From Phyto melanocephala (lineage: Eukaryota; Arthropoda; Insecta; Diptera; Rhinophoridae), in contig OW799234.1 of the NCBI GenBank assembly GCA_941918925.1, positions 124,953,395 through 125,017,394 of the forward strand: DNA of 64,000 nt, in the 5' to 3' direction. The notes under the pieces are model-generated. The model was not told the DNA's origin and did not search any database. It saw only the letters and a program-made list of their open reading frames with translations. This document shows, piece after piece, positions 35,401-50,000 of the stretch. The position numbers were made by a program, and so were the translations under genes. Each line of letters starts with the position of its first letter. Positions within the stretch are counted from its first letter, which is position 1.

Positions 35401-38400
35401 GAACAATAGACTGACTCGGGATCTGAGCTAAATTTACGTGATGTTCTTTGACGACTTAGCGTTTTATTAACGTAAAAGTGTTGTCTACCTAATGTTTCAA
35501 CAATTTTTGTAACAGAGTCACTGAGTGGGCCATTGATAAAAAGGCTGGGTGATAAGCAAAAACTTTACTTACAATTTAAACTGTAATAGCTTATTACATT
35601 CCTTATTTTGTAGCTCAATTGTATAATATTTGCATTACTCATTATCTATTAAATAATAACTCATTTTTAAAGTGTTTTGTAACTGATTAATTTGAAATAC
35701 AAAATAATGGCTTTATTAATTTAAGTATAAAAAGAATATTATAAATCTAATATATAAAATTCTCGTGTCACAGTATTCGATGCATTTAAACATGCTGCCC
35801 AATTGCGGTAAAAGATTTCAAAGTTGTAGCTAAATACAATACGGTCGCCATAGACTAACAATATTAACCGCACTCAGAAAACAGAAAATCACATTCATTG
35901 CCAATCGAATCGTTCATTTCCGGCAATCGAACTTTTCTTTTTTGAGTATTAAATTTCTATTGCACGAATAATAATTTATTAGTGCTGACTACATATTTAT
36001 ATTTCGAAACGAAATTCTATGCGATTGGCAACAATTGCGGTACTCACAACCGATACTGTTTTCTCTGTGCGTTTGTATTTTTTTAAACGCCCCCCAAAAA
36101 GTATGTCCACCTCTTTTTTAAAACCCACTGTCTGAATATATGTATGTATATTTAATGAAAAATCACTTTCAACAATGCGTGGCTGCGTGTTATGAAATTT
36201 TCTAAAACATCCTGCTCAATTTCATTTCACACTTTAATGCATGTGTAAAAAATTTTACACCTCCTCCATCACCTCTCTAAGAAATTGTTATAGTCTATTT
36301 GAAATAAAAATTATATTTTTAAATTGTAAAAATTTTTTGTTTACAAAATTCAGAAAATGATTTCGGATACAAAATTTAATTTATTTTCCCAATGAAAATA
36401 TGCGAAAAATTTAATGTAATAATTTCATGGGTATTACTAATAAGAACCATGAGTCATTAAAAGTGATTTTTTATACCCTTCACATAAAAGTGAAAAAGGG
36501 TATATATAGGTTTGTCATTCCGTGTGAAGTTTCTACAATTTTCAATTCCGAACCAATAAAGTACATATTTTCCGAAAGCTTATGAATAGGGGAGTCGATA
36601 AAGCTCTGTCAGTCTGTCCGTGTGTATGTTAAAAACAACTTTTTGAAGCCTTCCGACATCGCCTGGACCCGCGTGAAGTATTAAAATATTGGAAATATTC
36701 GGTACATAAACAAGTGAGGAAAAAACCACGACCACCTCGTTTTTTTTCACAACAACAATATACAAACGCGGAATACTGGTTAGAGTGAACGTGGCATCCA
36801 ATCCCAGCTGAGCCAAAATTTTTTTTTTTTATTTTACATATTATTTATATTATTATTTTTTTTATACCCTTCACCTGTGGTGCACAAGGGTATATATAGC
36901 TTTGTCATTCCGTTTGTAATTTCTACAATTTTCATTTCCGACCCCATAAAGTATATATTTTCTGAAAGCTTATGAATAGAGGAGTCGATTAAGCCCTGAC
37001 CGTCTGTCCGTCTGCCCGTGTGTTGGTTGAAATCAACTTTTAGAAGCAACTATATGTTCCTCAGATCTGTATATGGTATCAATCTCTTGGAAATATCCAG
37101 GAATGAATCGCTATTGAAATTCAGCACAATCGCCCCATAACTTTCTGAGATATGAGCAAAAAACCACGACCACCTCGTTTTTTTTCACAATTACAACAAC
37201 AACATACATACATAGATACATGTAAAAAACATACCAAACAAAAAAAATTACAAAAAAAAAAAATATTAAAAATAAGAAAAAAATAATAAAAAAAACTACA
37301 AAAAAAAATTTTAAAAAAATTTATAAAAAATATAAAAAAAATATAAATAATATATTAAATAAAATAAAATTTTTTTGGCTCAGCTGGGACTCGATGCCAC
37401 ATTTATTCTAACGTGTACGTATGCACGTATTTTATATGGGATGAATGGTGATACAAACAATTGTTATTGCATGACTACACGTTGTGAAGGGTATATAAGA
37501 TTCGGCACGGCCGAATATAGCACTGTTACTTGTTTTATTATTTTATTATTTTTTTTTAACATACACACGTAAATTCAATTTATAATTTTACATGCTTTAA
37601 TATATGTATGTCTTTTATATGTATGTACGTATTTCATATTAATGAGATGAATGGTGATATAAACAATTGTTATTGCATGACTACACGTTGTGAAGGGTAT
37701 ATAAGATTCGGCACGGCCGAATAAAGCACTCTTACTTGTTTTTTAATACTATAAACTTAAAAACAACAAAAATATTGTTAAAAAATACGAGAAAATTTAT
37801 TACAAGTCTTATTTATGAATTTATTTTGTTTAGAAAATAAATTGAAATTTTGTATTTTTCTAACTTGTTGATTTTCCGATTACATCAGTTATCATTTCAA
37901 TGGGAATTAGGAAAACTGTTATTATTAATACCAGAAAATAAAATTTATATTTTAAAATTTAATCAAATATATATTTTGAACTCTTTAATAAACAATTCAT
38001 TTCAAGAAAGTATTTCTTTAGATTGTCCATAAATAGAACATTTAATTAGTCCCAGTTAAGACTTTTGTCAATTAATAATAAAAAAAACTACGGCATGACG
38101 AGATCTTCCACAAAAAATGTTATTCAAAATACGTAAAACGAGGCAGTCGTGATAAGAGTTAGTATACACATTCCAGGGAGTGTTTATGGGTGGTAAAAAG
38201 TGGGCGGTGCTACGCCCATAAAAAATAAATTATCATTATGAGGTATTTGCACTGGACCGATTTTTCTGAAACTTTGCTAACATATTGAGCTGTCATGACT
38301 TTAAAATTACGTGATTAGAAAAGTGGGCAGTGTCGCGCCCATAAAAAAAGTTATCATTTTCAGCTACTTGAACTTTACCGATTTTTTAAAACTTAACACG

Positions 38401-41400
38401 CATATTGAGCTGTCATGACTATACAGTTTCGTGATAAGAAAAGTGCATATTCAATTAAAATTCAGAATACATTTTTATTAAGGGGCGTCGGGCTTGGCTA
38501 ATACCATATAAAATTTAAATTTTAGATTTAAAAAAAAATGTTTTTCCAGTTTTGTTACGACGTAAAATAAGAACAAAAAAAATCAAATAATAACAAACTT
38601 GGAAGCTGCTATAGTAGAGGACACGCAAACATTTCGTGTATGGACCATGGTCGTTTTCACAAGACTAGACACCCTTTCAAAAAGCTCTGAACCAAGAATG
38701 ATTAAGAAACTTTGTTTCACAGCTCATTTCGTCCATACAATGAATTCGAGAAGAAAACTCGATGGACTATTCGTCAAAGCCATTTTACAGCTCAAATTGA
38801 GCACTTAAAAATAAGACAGCATGATTGGGCTAAAGAAAGCCATTGCATTGGAATGAATTAAAATACCGCAACATACTTTTCAATTTTTAACCGTTTGAAG
38901 GCAACGTAAAGGCAAAAGGTGACCACAACGAGCTAAATGGAATGGATTCTGAAATTTTTATTATTTCCACATATTTTATAATTTGAATTAATCAAAAAAA
39001 ATTTCACACAAAAAAATGGTCGTTTAAATAGGTAACACTTTAATAGCCTAACTATGTATTATACAATTTTGAAAAAATTAAAAAGAAATTCTACACTTTA
39101 GCACACTTTTTAATACAATTGATAATACAACATGCATCTACATACAAGCTGTTTCTTTATTAGTTAATGTGTTGCTTTTATTTTATAAAACTTTTTATTA
39201 TTTGTTATACAGTCTGTGTTATTTTTATCATTTATAAAAATTATAAATAAATTTGTTTCCCTATTTTTTTTATTTGATTTCAATCTCAAACAAACACAAA
39301 CAAGATGTGCTGATTCTGTGAGTCACTTTAATGTTTATGGTGCCAGAAGTTTGAATTCATTTTCCTTTTTCATTTATATTTAATCGTTAATAGAAAATTA
39401 CCCTAAGCAATTTTCTGTAAGATCGAAATTTAAATCAATGAAGTGAATGTAAGAAAATTTCATGTAAACCAAAGCCCCAATTTGCGTCGATTCAATTTGC
39501 GCCATTTTGATTTCGATTTTCGTCTAGTCTTCGGTTGGATTTTTTTTAAAGAAGGTATAGGCAAGTATATGAAATTTTAATTTAATTTTAATTTTCATTC
39601 CAAAAGGAAAATTCCCTATTTGAATGTATGTACTATTCTATTATTATATCTGTAAATATGTAGTACAGAAGTATGTATGTATACAAAAATTATTTTATTA
39701 TTTTTTTCTTTATTTTTATGTAAATTTATTATTTTTTATGTCGTATTCATAAGACTTGTTTTTATCTAAATATAAAATTAATTCAAAACCAAAACATTTG
39801 TATAGAAAAAATTATTCGATTTGCTTTGCATTTCTCCCGTCTCCATTAACGACGCAAATTGGGGCTTTGGTGTACTAAATTTTACTGGTTGAAATTTTAA
39901 GCGAGTTGAAAGTTCGAAAAAACATTATAAAAACTTTTGCAAACCACTCAGTAAATATATAAAAAAGTTTAAGGATGATTTGGAGATCACGAGAAAGGCA
40001 TTGCATTTATGATGTGTTGAAGAGGAATCTAAACATTTCAAGAAAAAAAGTCGTACAAAAAGTAATTTTTTTCGAGTATTTTTGTACGCAAGAACAAAAA
40101 GGACGTTGGCTTAAAAATTTCAAAGTTAAACAAAAAAAAAAAAAAAAAACACAAAAGCAAATCAAGGTTTCAAAAAAATAAAAAATAAATGTTTTTGGAA
40201 AAATTGCTGCATCATGGACGACGTCACTAAATAAGCTTTTACAGCTTATAGGTGAGGAATTCTAAATTGTAGGTCGCAGACGACAAATTAAAGACAAAAA
40301 GGCAATTGAAATTTTCAATAAAAAGCTTCTGCTTTAGTAAGTTATCTTGTGATAAGAGGATCACGTTTTTAATGACAACAATTAATCAAAAAAAACTATA
40401 AAATGTATATTAAGAAGTGCTTGGAGAAGCAACTTAAATATTTTGTTAGACAGTATGACATTACAGCAAAGAGGCGTTAAAGTTGTACTTAAAAATATTG
40501 TGTTTTTGGTGATTGGAGAAGCCAATCCACCGAACTGTCCAAAATTTAGGCTAGTTGAAGGGTACTGGGATTTGGTAAAAAAAAAAAAAGAAATAAGACA
40601 ACGTAAAAATTGGTCTAAAATGGCAAAAGTTCCGGGAAAGTGATGAGTATTAAAAAAAATTTTAAATAAAATAATAAAAAATATTCTATCGCTTTATAAA
40701 AATCTTAAAAAAAAAACACGCTTATAAAATAGTTTTTATTATTAAAATTGATTGATTGGTTTAGCTAATTTTTTGAATTTTGTAATAGACACTTTTTAAA
40801 ATCCAGTCCTTAATAAAAACAATCGTGCCTGTTTTGTGTTAATGGCAGTGCTGTCGTTTATAATTCCACTCGGAACACAGGCTCGATTGTTTATGTGTGA
40901 AAAGTTTTTTCTACAGCGATTAAAGTTATTCTCAAATTAATTTATTACTATTTAACAAATGATCATTCATGCTTGTTGGTTTCTTCAGCTTCTATAAGGA
41001 GCATGGCGTTGTAACAATTTATTTCAATTTAATTTATTTTCTTTTCTCTTTCATTTTAATGTTTAATGTCATAAATCAAATTAATTAAAATCCTGTTTTT
41101 GCACCTTGTTAAAGAAAATTCGTACTCAACTAATTTATAAAGCATTTATGTTTTATTTTTAATGGTTATTTATTTACTTTTTTTTATTATTTATATTTAT
41201 ATTCACACAGTGAGACTTTGTAATCGTTTATAATTTATATGATGAAATATTGAAATATTAGTTCTTTTTGCGAGCGACTGGGTGAGCGCAAAAGGAAAGA
41301 AAAAAAATTGTAGTGCCAGTTCATGGATCATTTAAATAAATTTAATGGTATATAACTTTTTAAATAATATAGTAATAAAATGTATGATTGAAAATATTTA

Positions 41401-44023
41401 TTTGCATTGCCGAATAAAAGAAAACAAAATGTATGGCCTCAAAATAATAAAATTTTGTTTTAATTGGCTGAAAATATCAAACTTTGTACAAACATATGTG
41501 AATCAAATAAAAGGCTTTAGCTCATAATAAGAATAATAAGAATGTTAAAATTTCAAACATGTTTGCATGTTGAAATTTGGTCCTATTTATACCCTTCACA
41601 CAGTAAAAAAGGATATATATATGTTTGTCATTCCGTGTGAAATTTCTACAATTTTCATTTCCGACCCCATAAAGTATATATTTTCTGAAAGCTTATGAAT
41701 AGGGGAGTCGATTAAGCTCTGTCAGTCTGTCCGTGTGTACGTTGAAATCAACTTTTTGAAGCCCCCCGATATCGCATGGATCCGGGTGAGGTATTAAAAT
41801 ATCAGAAATATTCGGGAGTAGATCGGTAGATAAACAACTAAGATATGAGCAAAAACCCACGACCACCTCGATTTTTTTTCACAAAAACAACATTGCAACA
41901 ACAACAACAAACGTGTATACTGGTTAGAGAAAACGTCGGATCGAATCCCAACTGAGCCAAAACATTTTTTTTTTATTTTTTTTTTAATTTTTTTTTTAAT
42001 TTATTTTTTTATTTTTTATTTAATATATAATTTATATTTTTATTATTTTTTTTTTAATTTTTTGTTTGTTTTATATTTATTATATATGTATATAAAAATT
42101 ATTTTTTAAAATTTTTTTTTTTAAATTATTTCTTTTATTTTTTTTTTTTTTTAATTTTTTTTTTAAATTTTTTTTTTATTTTTTTTAATATACGTAAATT
42201 TATAATTTCACAATGGGATGTTTTTATATATGTATGTTTTTATATGTATGTACGTATTTCATATGAGATGAATGGTAATAGAAACTACTGTTATTGCATG
42301 ATTACAAGTTGTGAAGGGTATACAAGATTCGGCACGGCCGAATATAGCACTGTTACTTGTTTTCAAATATTTCAGGAAATCAGAAAAAAGCAAATAAATT
42401 AAAATATAAAACAAATAATTTAAAGTTTATTGTTTTTGTTGTAATATTTTTTATTCTATAACTATGTAGTAGCAAGATGCTGCCGTTTTAATGCACTGTC
42501 AACTTTTGGTAAGTCTTTTAAATAAATTTTCAAATTTTTCAGGAAAGCACAAAGATAATTCAAAATAAAAAAAATAATAATTAATACAATTAATTACCTC
42601 TTTTTATACGTGATACAAAGTACTTTACATAGAAAAACGCAGATTAGTGAAAACAAAGCGTCTTAAAGTTATTTTTTTTAATTAAGAAATCCGAAATTTT
42701 TTTAACCAGACTTAAGGTGTTTTGTCAAAAGTTCACAGATATGAACATTAGGAATACAACCTTTTTACAATTTTTGAAAATATCAAAATGGCTCATCCAT
42801 ACGATGGTAGTGCATAAAAAAACAATAAGAACTGCGTCTTTAGATTTTCGATATCGTTACAAAAGGTTCCGAGTCAAATGCAATTAAGTTTGGGATCAGT
42901 AAGATATAAAAAAATAAAAATTTCACTTAACAAAGATAGTTTTTAGATTGTGATTTTAATTATAATCATATAATTACATTAAGAAATGTAAATAGTTAAA
43001 TAACTATAAAATAAAAAATTTTGAAAAAATAAAAATCTTAATAGGCTTTCAGAAATCGGCTTCGACGCGGAACGTTTTTGTTCCGAAATGACCTGAGGAA
43101 ACATTTTTCGGTTTCAGCACAAAATCGTCTAAAGCGTGGTGAAGAGGGCCTTATTTTGGTTGTACATGTTTTTATTTAAGAGCTGCACAAGTATAAGAAA
43201 AAGTGACTTACAAGCAATACCATAAAATAGTGTGTGTATAATACTCTCTCATTATAAAATAAAATAAATTTGTATGCGTTTTGTATTACGATAAAAATAT
43301 TGTAGATGGAAACCAAACTAAAATAGAACAACGTAGGAATAAAATAAAGCTAAACCAGAATAAAAATGAATTTACTGAACTAAAACTGAAATAAAATATT
43401 CAAAACATGATTGAATGTATTGATAGTAGACCTAAGCCAAAGAAAAACTTACACAAAAACTTTAACTTTTAATGTTGTGTATTTAAATGAGTTTGAATGT
43501 ATTAAAAACGCTTATAAGAATATTCTCTTTGAACTACCCCAAAATGCAATTCATTTGTAACACTGCTGTTTGATGTTTTTTTTTTTTGTTTCATATGTGT
43601 TCTATTTTACTGGATGCTTTTGCTATGATTTACCATTTCCTCAGTTCATCCTCACCTTTTGTTTTAATATTCTTTGTATAAAAACACTAACAAAGCTGCA
43701 GAGAACAAGTAAAAGCGCTATACTCGGCCGTGCCGAATCTTATATACCCTTCACAACGTGTAGTCATGCAATAAAAGTAGTTTGTATCACCATCCCATAT
43801 GAAATACGTACATACATATAAAAAACATACATATATAAAAACATCCCATTGTAAAATTATAAATTTACGTATGTATGTTAAAAAAAAAATTTAAAAAAAA
43901 ATTAAAAAAAAAAATTAAAAAAAAAAAATTAAAAAAAAAATTTTTTAAAATAATTAAAATATATATAATAAATATAAAACAAAAAAAAAATTTAAAAAAA
44001 AAATTAAAAAAAAAATAATAAAA

Positions 44024-44062
<39 letters not shown>

Positions 44063-47000
44063 TAAAAAATAAAAAAAAATAAAAAAAAATTAAAAAAAAA
44101 AATATAAAAACAATAAAAAAAAATTTTGTTTGCCTCAGTTGGGATTCGATGCCACGTTTTCTCTAACAAGTATACACGTTTGTATGTATGTATGTTGTTG
44201 TTGTAATGTTGTTTTTGTGAAAAAAAAATCGAGGTGGTCGTGGGTTTTTGCTCATATCTCAGTTGTTTATGTACCGCTGTTTCTGATTTTCAATACCGAT
44301 CTACTCCCGAATATTTCTGATATTTTAATACCTTACCCGAGTCCAAGCGATGTCGGGGGGCTTCAAAAAGTTGATTTCAACATACACACGGACAGACTGA
44401 CAGGGCTTAATCGACTCCCCTATTCATAAGCTTTCAGAAAATATATACTTTATGGGGTCGGAAATCAAAATTGTAGAAATTTCACACGGAATGACAAACC
44501 TATATATAACCTTTTTCACCGTGTGAAGCGTATTAAAACATTTCGAGTGTTGAATTATTTATTTTAGTGAGAGTAATGTTTTGTTTGCACTAAAGTATAG
44601 TCACTAAAAGTAGCATGAAATAGAACACATAACTTTAAGAACATTTTGCGCAGCTCTAAGCATATACTTGTGGCGCTTATGCTTGGAAATAAAAATTTAA
44701 GGCTTTTGGTGTCGAAAAAAAGGATTTGTTTGCAATTTTTGTATTATTGCAATGAAACACTCCTTTTACAGTTCTGCCACAAACAAATAAAATGTAAACA
44801 ATTTTAACAAATTTTTTACATTTGATTTCCCGATTAGCTTTCGAACATACTTCGATAACAATACGTACAAATTTTGTATTTTAGGTCATTTCATTTGTTT
44901 TTAATTGAAACTTTAAAGAATATTTTATTAATTTTCAGAGAATTTTATTATTATCAAGGTTTATTTTAAGATTTCATTTTATTTAGTTATAAAAAAGAAA
45001 CTAACTAATTAAAACGACACGTGTGTCGTTCAATATACTTTTTCGTTCTGTTGAGAGCACAGGCTATAAATCAAATGCTTATAATTCAAAAACCTAAATA
45101 AACGTATAATGTTTTGAAAATCTTTACTAATAAAATATATAAAAATAAAATAATTTTCATAATATCACAATAAAAAAGTGCTTAACAAGATTTGGGTCAA
45201 CTTGTATCAAAAATAAACATCAATTTGTTTTTCTAGAATTTTTAATAAAACGCTAAAATAAAAAAAGACTACAATTTTATTATTAATTTCTTAGTATTTT
45301 AACACATTTGCTTGAATTAGAAGAATTAATGAAGCATTTCGCTAAAATTTTATTTCGATTTTTATTCAAAAGATTAAAAATTTGAAAAAATGAGGGAGAG
45401 CGGCAGGGTTGGACAAATAAAACAACAGGTGTTTTAGAGAATTCGTTAGTCAAAGCAATTTGTCAAAAAAGAAAAGAACGAACGAAACAAACAATACATT
45501 ATTTTCTTAAATTGTTAATGAAAGCAATTTACAACAGAGCAGATTTCCTATAACAAAACTAAAATCATATTTATCTGTATTGCTTGTTTAAAATCTTAAG
45601 GTTTTTGTTTATTTATTTTTTTTTTTTGCTAAATTTATTTATTTTTAAATGTTTTACTTTAAGTTTTAATTACCATGTGGGCTGGTTGTGATGCAAGTGA
45701 ATTGAAAGATATCTGTCATAAAATGTCATGTCATAGAATAATTTTTTTCTAACGATTTTATCTCATTTCTCTTTTTGATCCTTATGTTCTATATTATAAT
45801 AAAATACACTAATTTGAACTCTAGTACATAAGTTTAAGCAATTATTTAGAAATAAAAAATATATTGTTTATACATATAAAATAATGTAGAACTATCATAG
45901 GCATTTTATTTAGAAGGAGGCACTTATTTTGAACATAATACATTTTGGGCCGTATTCATAAAAAAAATTTTAGGTTTATCAAAGGCCTATTTGACAGATG
46001 TTGCACAGAAATTTGTCAAATAAGCCTTTAATAAACCTAAAATATTTTTTATGAATACGGCAGTTTATGTTTATTATTTAATTAAGGGCTTTCTATATCT
46101 AAATTTTAATAAAAGAAGATGTGTGTGTGTGTTATAAAGGGTGATTTTTTAGCTATTATCTTTTTGGCAACACTGGTTTAAACAGCTGACGCACGTTTCG
46201 TGTTTTATTTCACTGTCAAACATCTTCAGTTTGGTCTATAATTTAACCATGCATCGTCTTACAAACGAACAACGCTTGCAAATTATTGAATTTTATTATC
46301 AAAATGCATGCTCTGTTAAGAAAGTTCATCGCGCGCTTCTTATCGAAAAATTGTGTTCATCGACGAAGCTCATTTTTGGCTCAATGGGTACGTTAATAAG
46401 CAGAATTGTCGATTTTAGAGTGAAGCTCAGACAGAAGCATTGCAAGAGCTATCAATGCATCCAGAAAAAGTCACAGTTTGGTGCGGTTTATGGGCTGGTG
46501 GCATCATTGGACCGTACTTCTTCAAAGATGATGAGAATCGTAACGTAACTGTGAATGGTGAGCGCTACCGTGAGATGAGAATCAACTTTTTTTTGCCCAA
46601 AATGCAAGAGCTTGACTTGCATGACATGTGGTTTCAACAAGACGGTGCCACATGCCACACAGCACGCTTAACAATGGACTTATTGAGAGGCGAGTTCGGT
46701 GAACATTTTATTTCACGTTTGGGACCGGTCAATTGGCCGTCTAGATCGTGCGATTTAACGCATTTAGACTATTTTTTGTGGGGCTATGTTAAAGCTCATG
46801 TCTATACACACATGCCCGCTTCAATTGACGCATTGGAAGACAACATTTAAGCATTTATTCATGCATTCATTTCATGCATTTTTCTGAATTTTATTTGTTT
46901 TTTTTTTTAACTTTCCTATAGCTCTTAAAAAATCACGCTTTATTATAGATATTTAAAAGTCGTTTGAAGGACCTATCCATTCTTCTATATATGGAATAGT

Positions 47001-50000
47001 GAGCATATGAAATTTTAGATTTTCAATGACTTTGACATAGAAATCAGGACAAATTTAATCTACGGTCGCATAGACCTGCTACCTAAGAAACCCATTAGGA
47101 AAAAATCTAACAAGGTCAAATCGCATGATATCGAAGGCCAGTTTAAATCATCTCCATGTTAGAACTTTATGTCCTTAATTCGCTCATGAATAATGTGGCA
47201 TAAGTTGTGTGGCAAATAGCGCCGCAGTATTAAAATGTTACATCGTTGGCCTCTATTATATTCGTAGTTGACGGTTGACGTTCTTAGAAATATGGAACGA
47301 TAACGGTGCCATCTATAAACACACAACAAATAGTGACTTTTTTGACATGCATTAGATGCTCTTGAATGTCATGTGAATTGTTATCGTCCAAAGTTTGATA
47401 ATTTTGTTTGGTAATGTAACATTACTTCAGAAATAGGCCTCATCGCTGAAAATTACTTTTTTTATGAAAATCAGGATAAGTTTCGAGGGCTCAACTAGCC
47501 TAAGCTCCTGATCCATTTGAATTTTATATGGGGTTAGCATACTTTATAACGCAAAATTCTTTACGTTGTAGTCTGCGAAAAGCCGAGAGCGACGCGAAAT
47601 CGACTGTCTCGAATTCTTCTGCACAAAGATTTTCCAACAGCTCGGTATTTTGGAATTCACCACTAACGAAGAACAAGACAGAATAATATTAAAAGCGTTA
47701 ATCCTAAAGTCATATTTAAAATTTGTCAATATGTATTTCAATAATATTGTGCTTGCTTAACCCTACACAGAGAACATTACAGTGGAACGGTATGAAGTTA
47801 TTTGTTATATAAAGTCTCAGCCATAAGTACATTCCATACATAGTGAAATTAATAATTCCTACCAAAATGAATAATAAATATATACCTCTCACACACAACT
47901 AGTTTTGTTCTATTATAACAACGACCCATTGTTATTCAAAAACGCATTATATGTGCGCACATATGTATACGCATAAGGACATATGTATGTAAATATGTAT
48001 CATTTATTTTACAATAACCCAAAAAAAAAAAAAAAATTTTAGAATTAAACATTGGTTTTGTTGTTCTTAATGTGACGCATAGTCTATTCGTGCCACAACA
48101 CATTTGCTCATTTGGTGTCTTCTCAGTGCTGTTATGCTTGTAATGAACTATAGTGTAAAACTACAACACTATTTAGATATTCTGTAAAATAAATTAATTT
48201 TTATAAATGCATTTCTTTTTCTAGAGCATATAAATATAAAAGACATCTGTTGCATAGACTACAGAGTTTATGTATTTTACGAACTATTTAGAGAAAATGA
48301 TCAAAAATGCAACAATTTGATTTAAATTTATAATTTTAAATGAATAGAAACGAAAATTTTCATCATCAGATGAAAATTAAAATTACAAGCGCACACACAC
48401 AACAACCAAAAATATGACAAGAACAACAACACGCAACTAACCTAAAAGAACAAAATCACAACATCATCTTTTTAATCTACAACAATTAAAGAAACAGAGG
48501 TGGCAAAGAAACAAATGTTTTGTATCCATAATTTAATAGTTTTAAGAAAATTTGATTTTAATTATTAGTTTTTTTTGACCTTTTATAATAATACATAATA
48601 GTTTTTTAAGCTTAAGGTCCTTTTAATAATAAAAATGTTATTTTCAATTTTGTTAATCAAACTATAAATTTATATAAAAAATAACAAATATTAAGACACA
48701 AGTCCAACAAAAAACTAAAATATAATAAAAACTTGTATTCTGATGATGCTACACAAAGAAGTAGCGAAGTATTGATCAAATAATATAAAACAAAACAAAA
48801 AGATTTTTTAATATTAAAAGGACCTTAAGCTTAAAAAACAATAAAATTTGATTTTTTTAAAAAAATATTTTTTTTTTTATTTTTTTGCCTTTATGAACCA
48901 ATTTAACGTGCTTAAAGGCACGTTCGAATAAAATGTATAATTAGAGGCAGTTGTGCCCCGGTGGACTAGTCAGTAGTATGCTGGTCTGCTAGTTAGGGGG
49001 TTGTGGGTTCGATTCCCGCCAGAGACTCTGGACTGGTCTGCTTCTCTTTGTCTTTTATTCTAACTATTTCTATTCTTATTCTATTCTTCTATTTATTTCT
49101 TTATTAAGGCGTCACAATGGACCGTAATGGTCTCCGAGTGAGGGTAACTTTGCACCAGCCTTACCTACCACCTACCTACCTAAAGGCAGTTGTTAGCTTC
49201 AGTCTCTTATTAGCCGAATCTGATAATTTAAAATAATAAAAATTTTCTGAACATAAATAATTAATATAAATAATAAATAATTTAAAAATACATTCCGACC
49301 TTTAAGATAGTCAGCATTTAGGGAGTTAATTTCCATTAACACATGGACCGACGAAACTTTAAAATTTTTTGCTAAATGTATGTATTTTATGTATTTTTAT
49401 GATATAATCTCCAATTTGTTGTCATCATATTGAAGATGTGTAACTCATAATGATTGTGCTCTCTTCAGGGACACCCCAAAAAGGATTCAGTATATACTTA
49501 CATACATATCATTCATGTGGTAGAAAATAAATATTAGAGAAATTACAAAAACAATAACAAATTGAAAATGATGGCAGAGACCACAGAGAAAACAATTTAA
49601 AGTATAGATCACGACCGATATATCTGCAGAAATTTTAGGTGCCGATGTAATAACCTCAGCTACCCCTTTAATATTAATTGTGCAACAATTTAAAGACTAA
49701 AATGTGATTTGAATAGAAGATTTAATTTTGTTTGCTTTCATTATCTTCAATCTCTGCACAAATAATTTTAAACATTTTTCATGCCAATTTTCTATTTAAA
49801 TGAGATATTCTTAGCTGAAAAAGCACTTGACAAATAAAATTCAACATGCAATTTTGAATTTATGATTTTTTTGAATATGCAAAATCTGTTCGTACAATTT
49901 AGTGATAATTTAGAAATAAAAAAAATGGCACACATAAAACAAAAACAAACACGATCAATTAATAAATATTTTTATATTCTATTTTACCCCCCCAAAAATT

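Noticed and set aside
38599..38808. 69-codon + strand ORF that could be Tc1-like
   Set aside because: A few words ([28 protein letters not shown]) look protein-like, but no catalytic or DNA-binding motif is readable and no ends were found.
43570..43821. 83-codon + strand ORF with a hydrophobic N-terminus
   Set aside because: Its second half runs into the tail of a DINE-like element (43704 on), so it is a chance frame.
44031..44059. AT dinucleotide run as an origin or regulatory site
   Set aside because: It lies in the A/T core of a DINE-like element and looks like a simple microsatellite.
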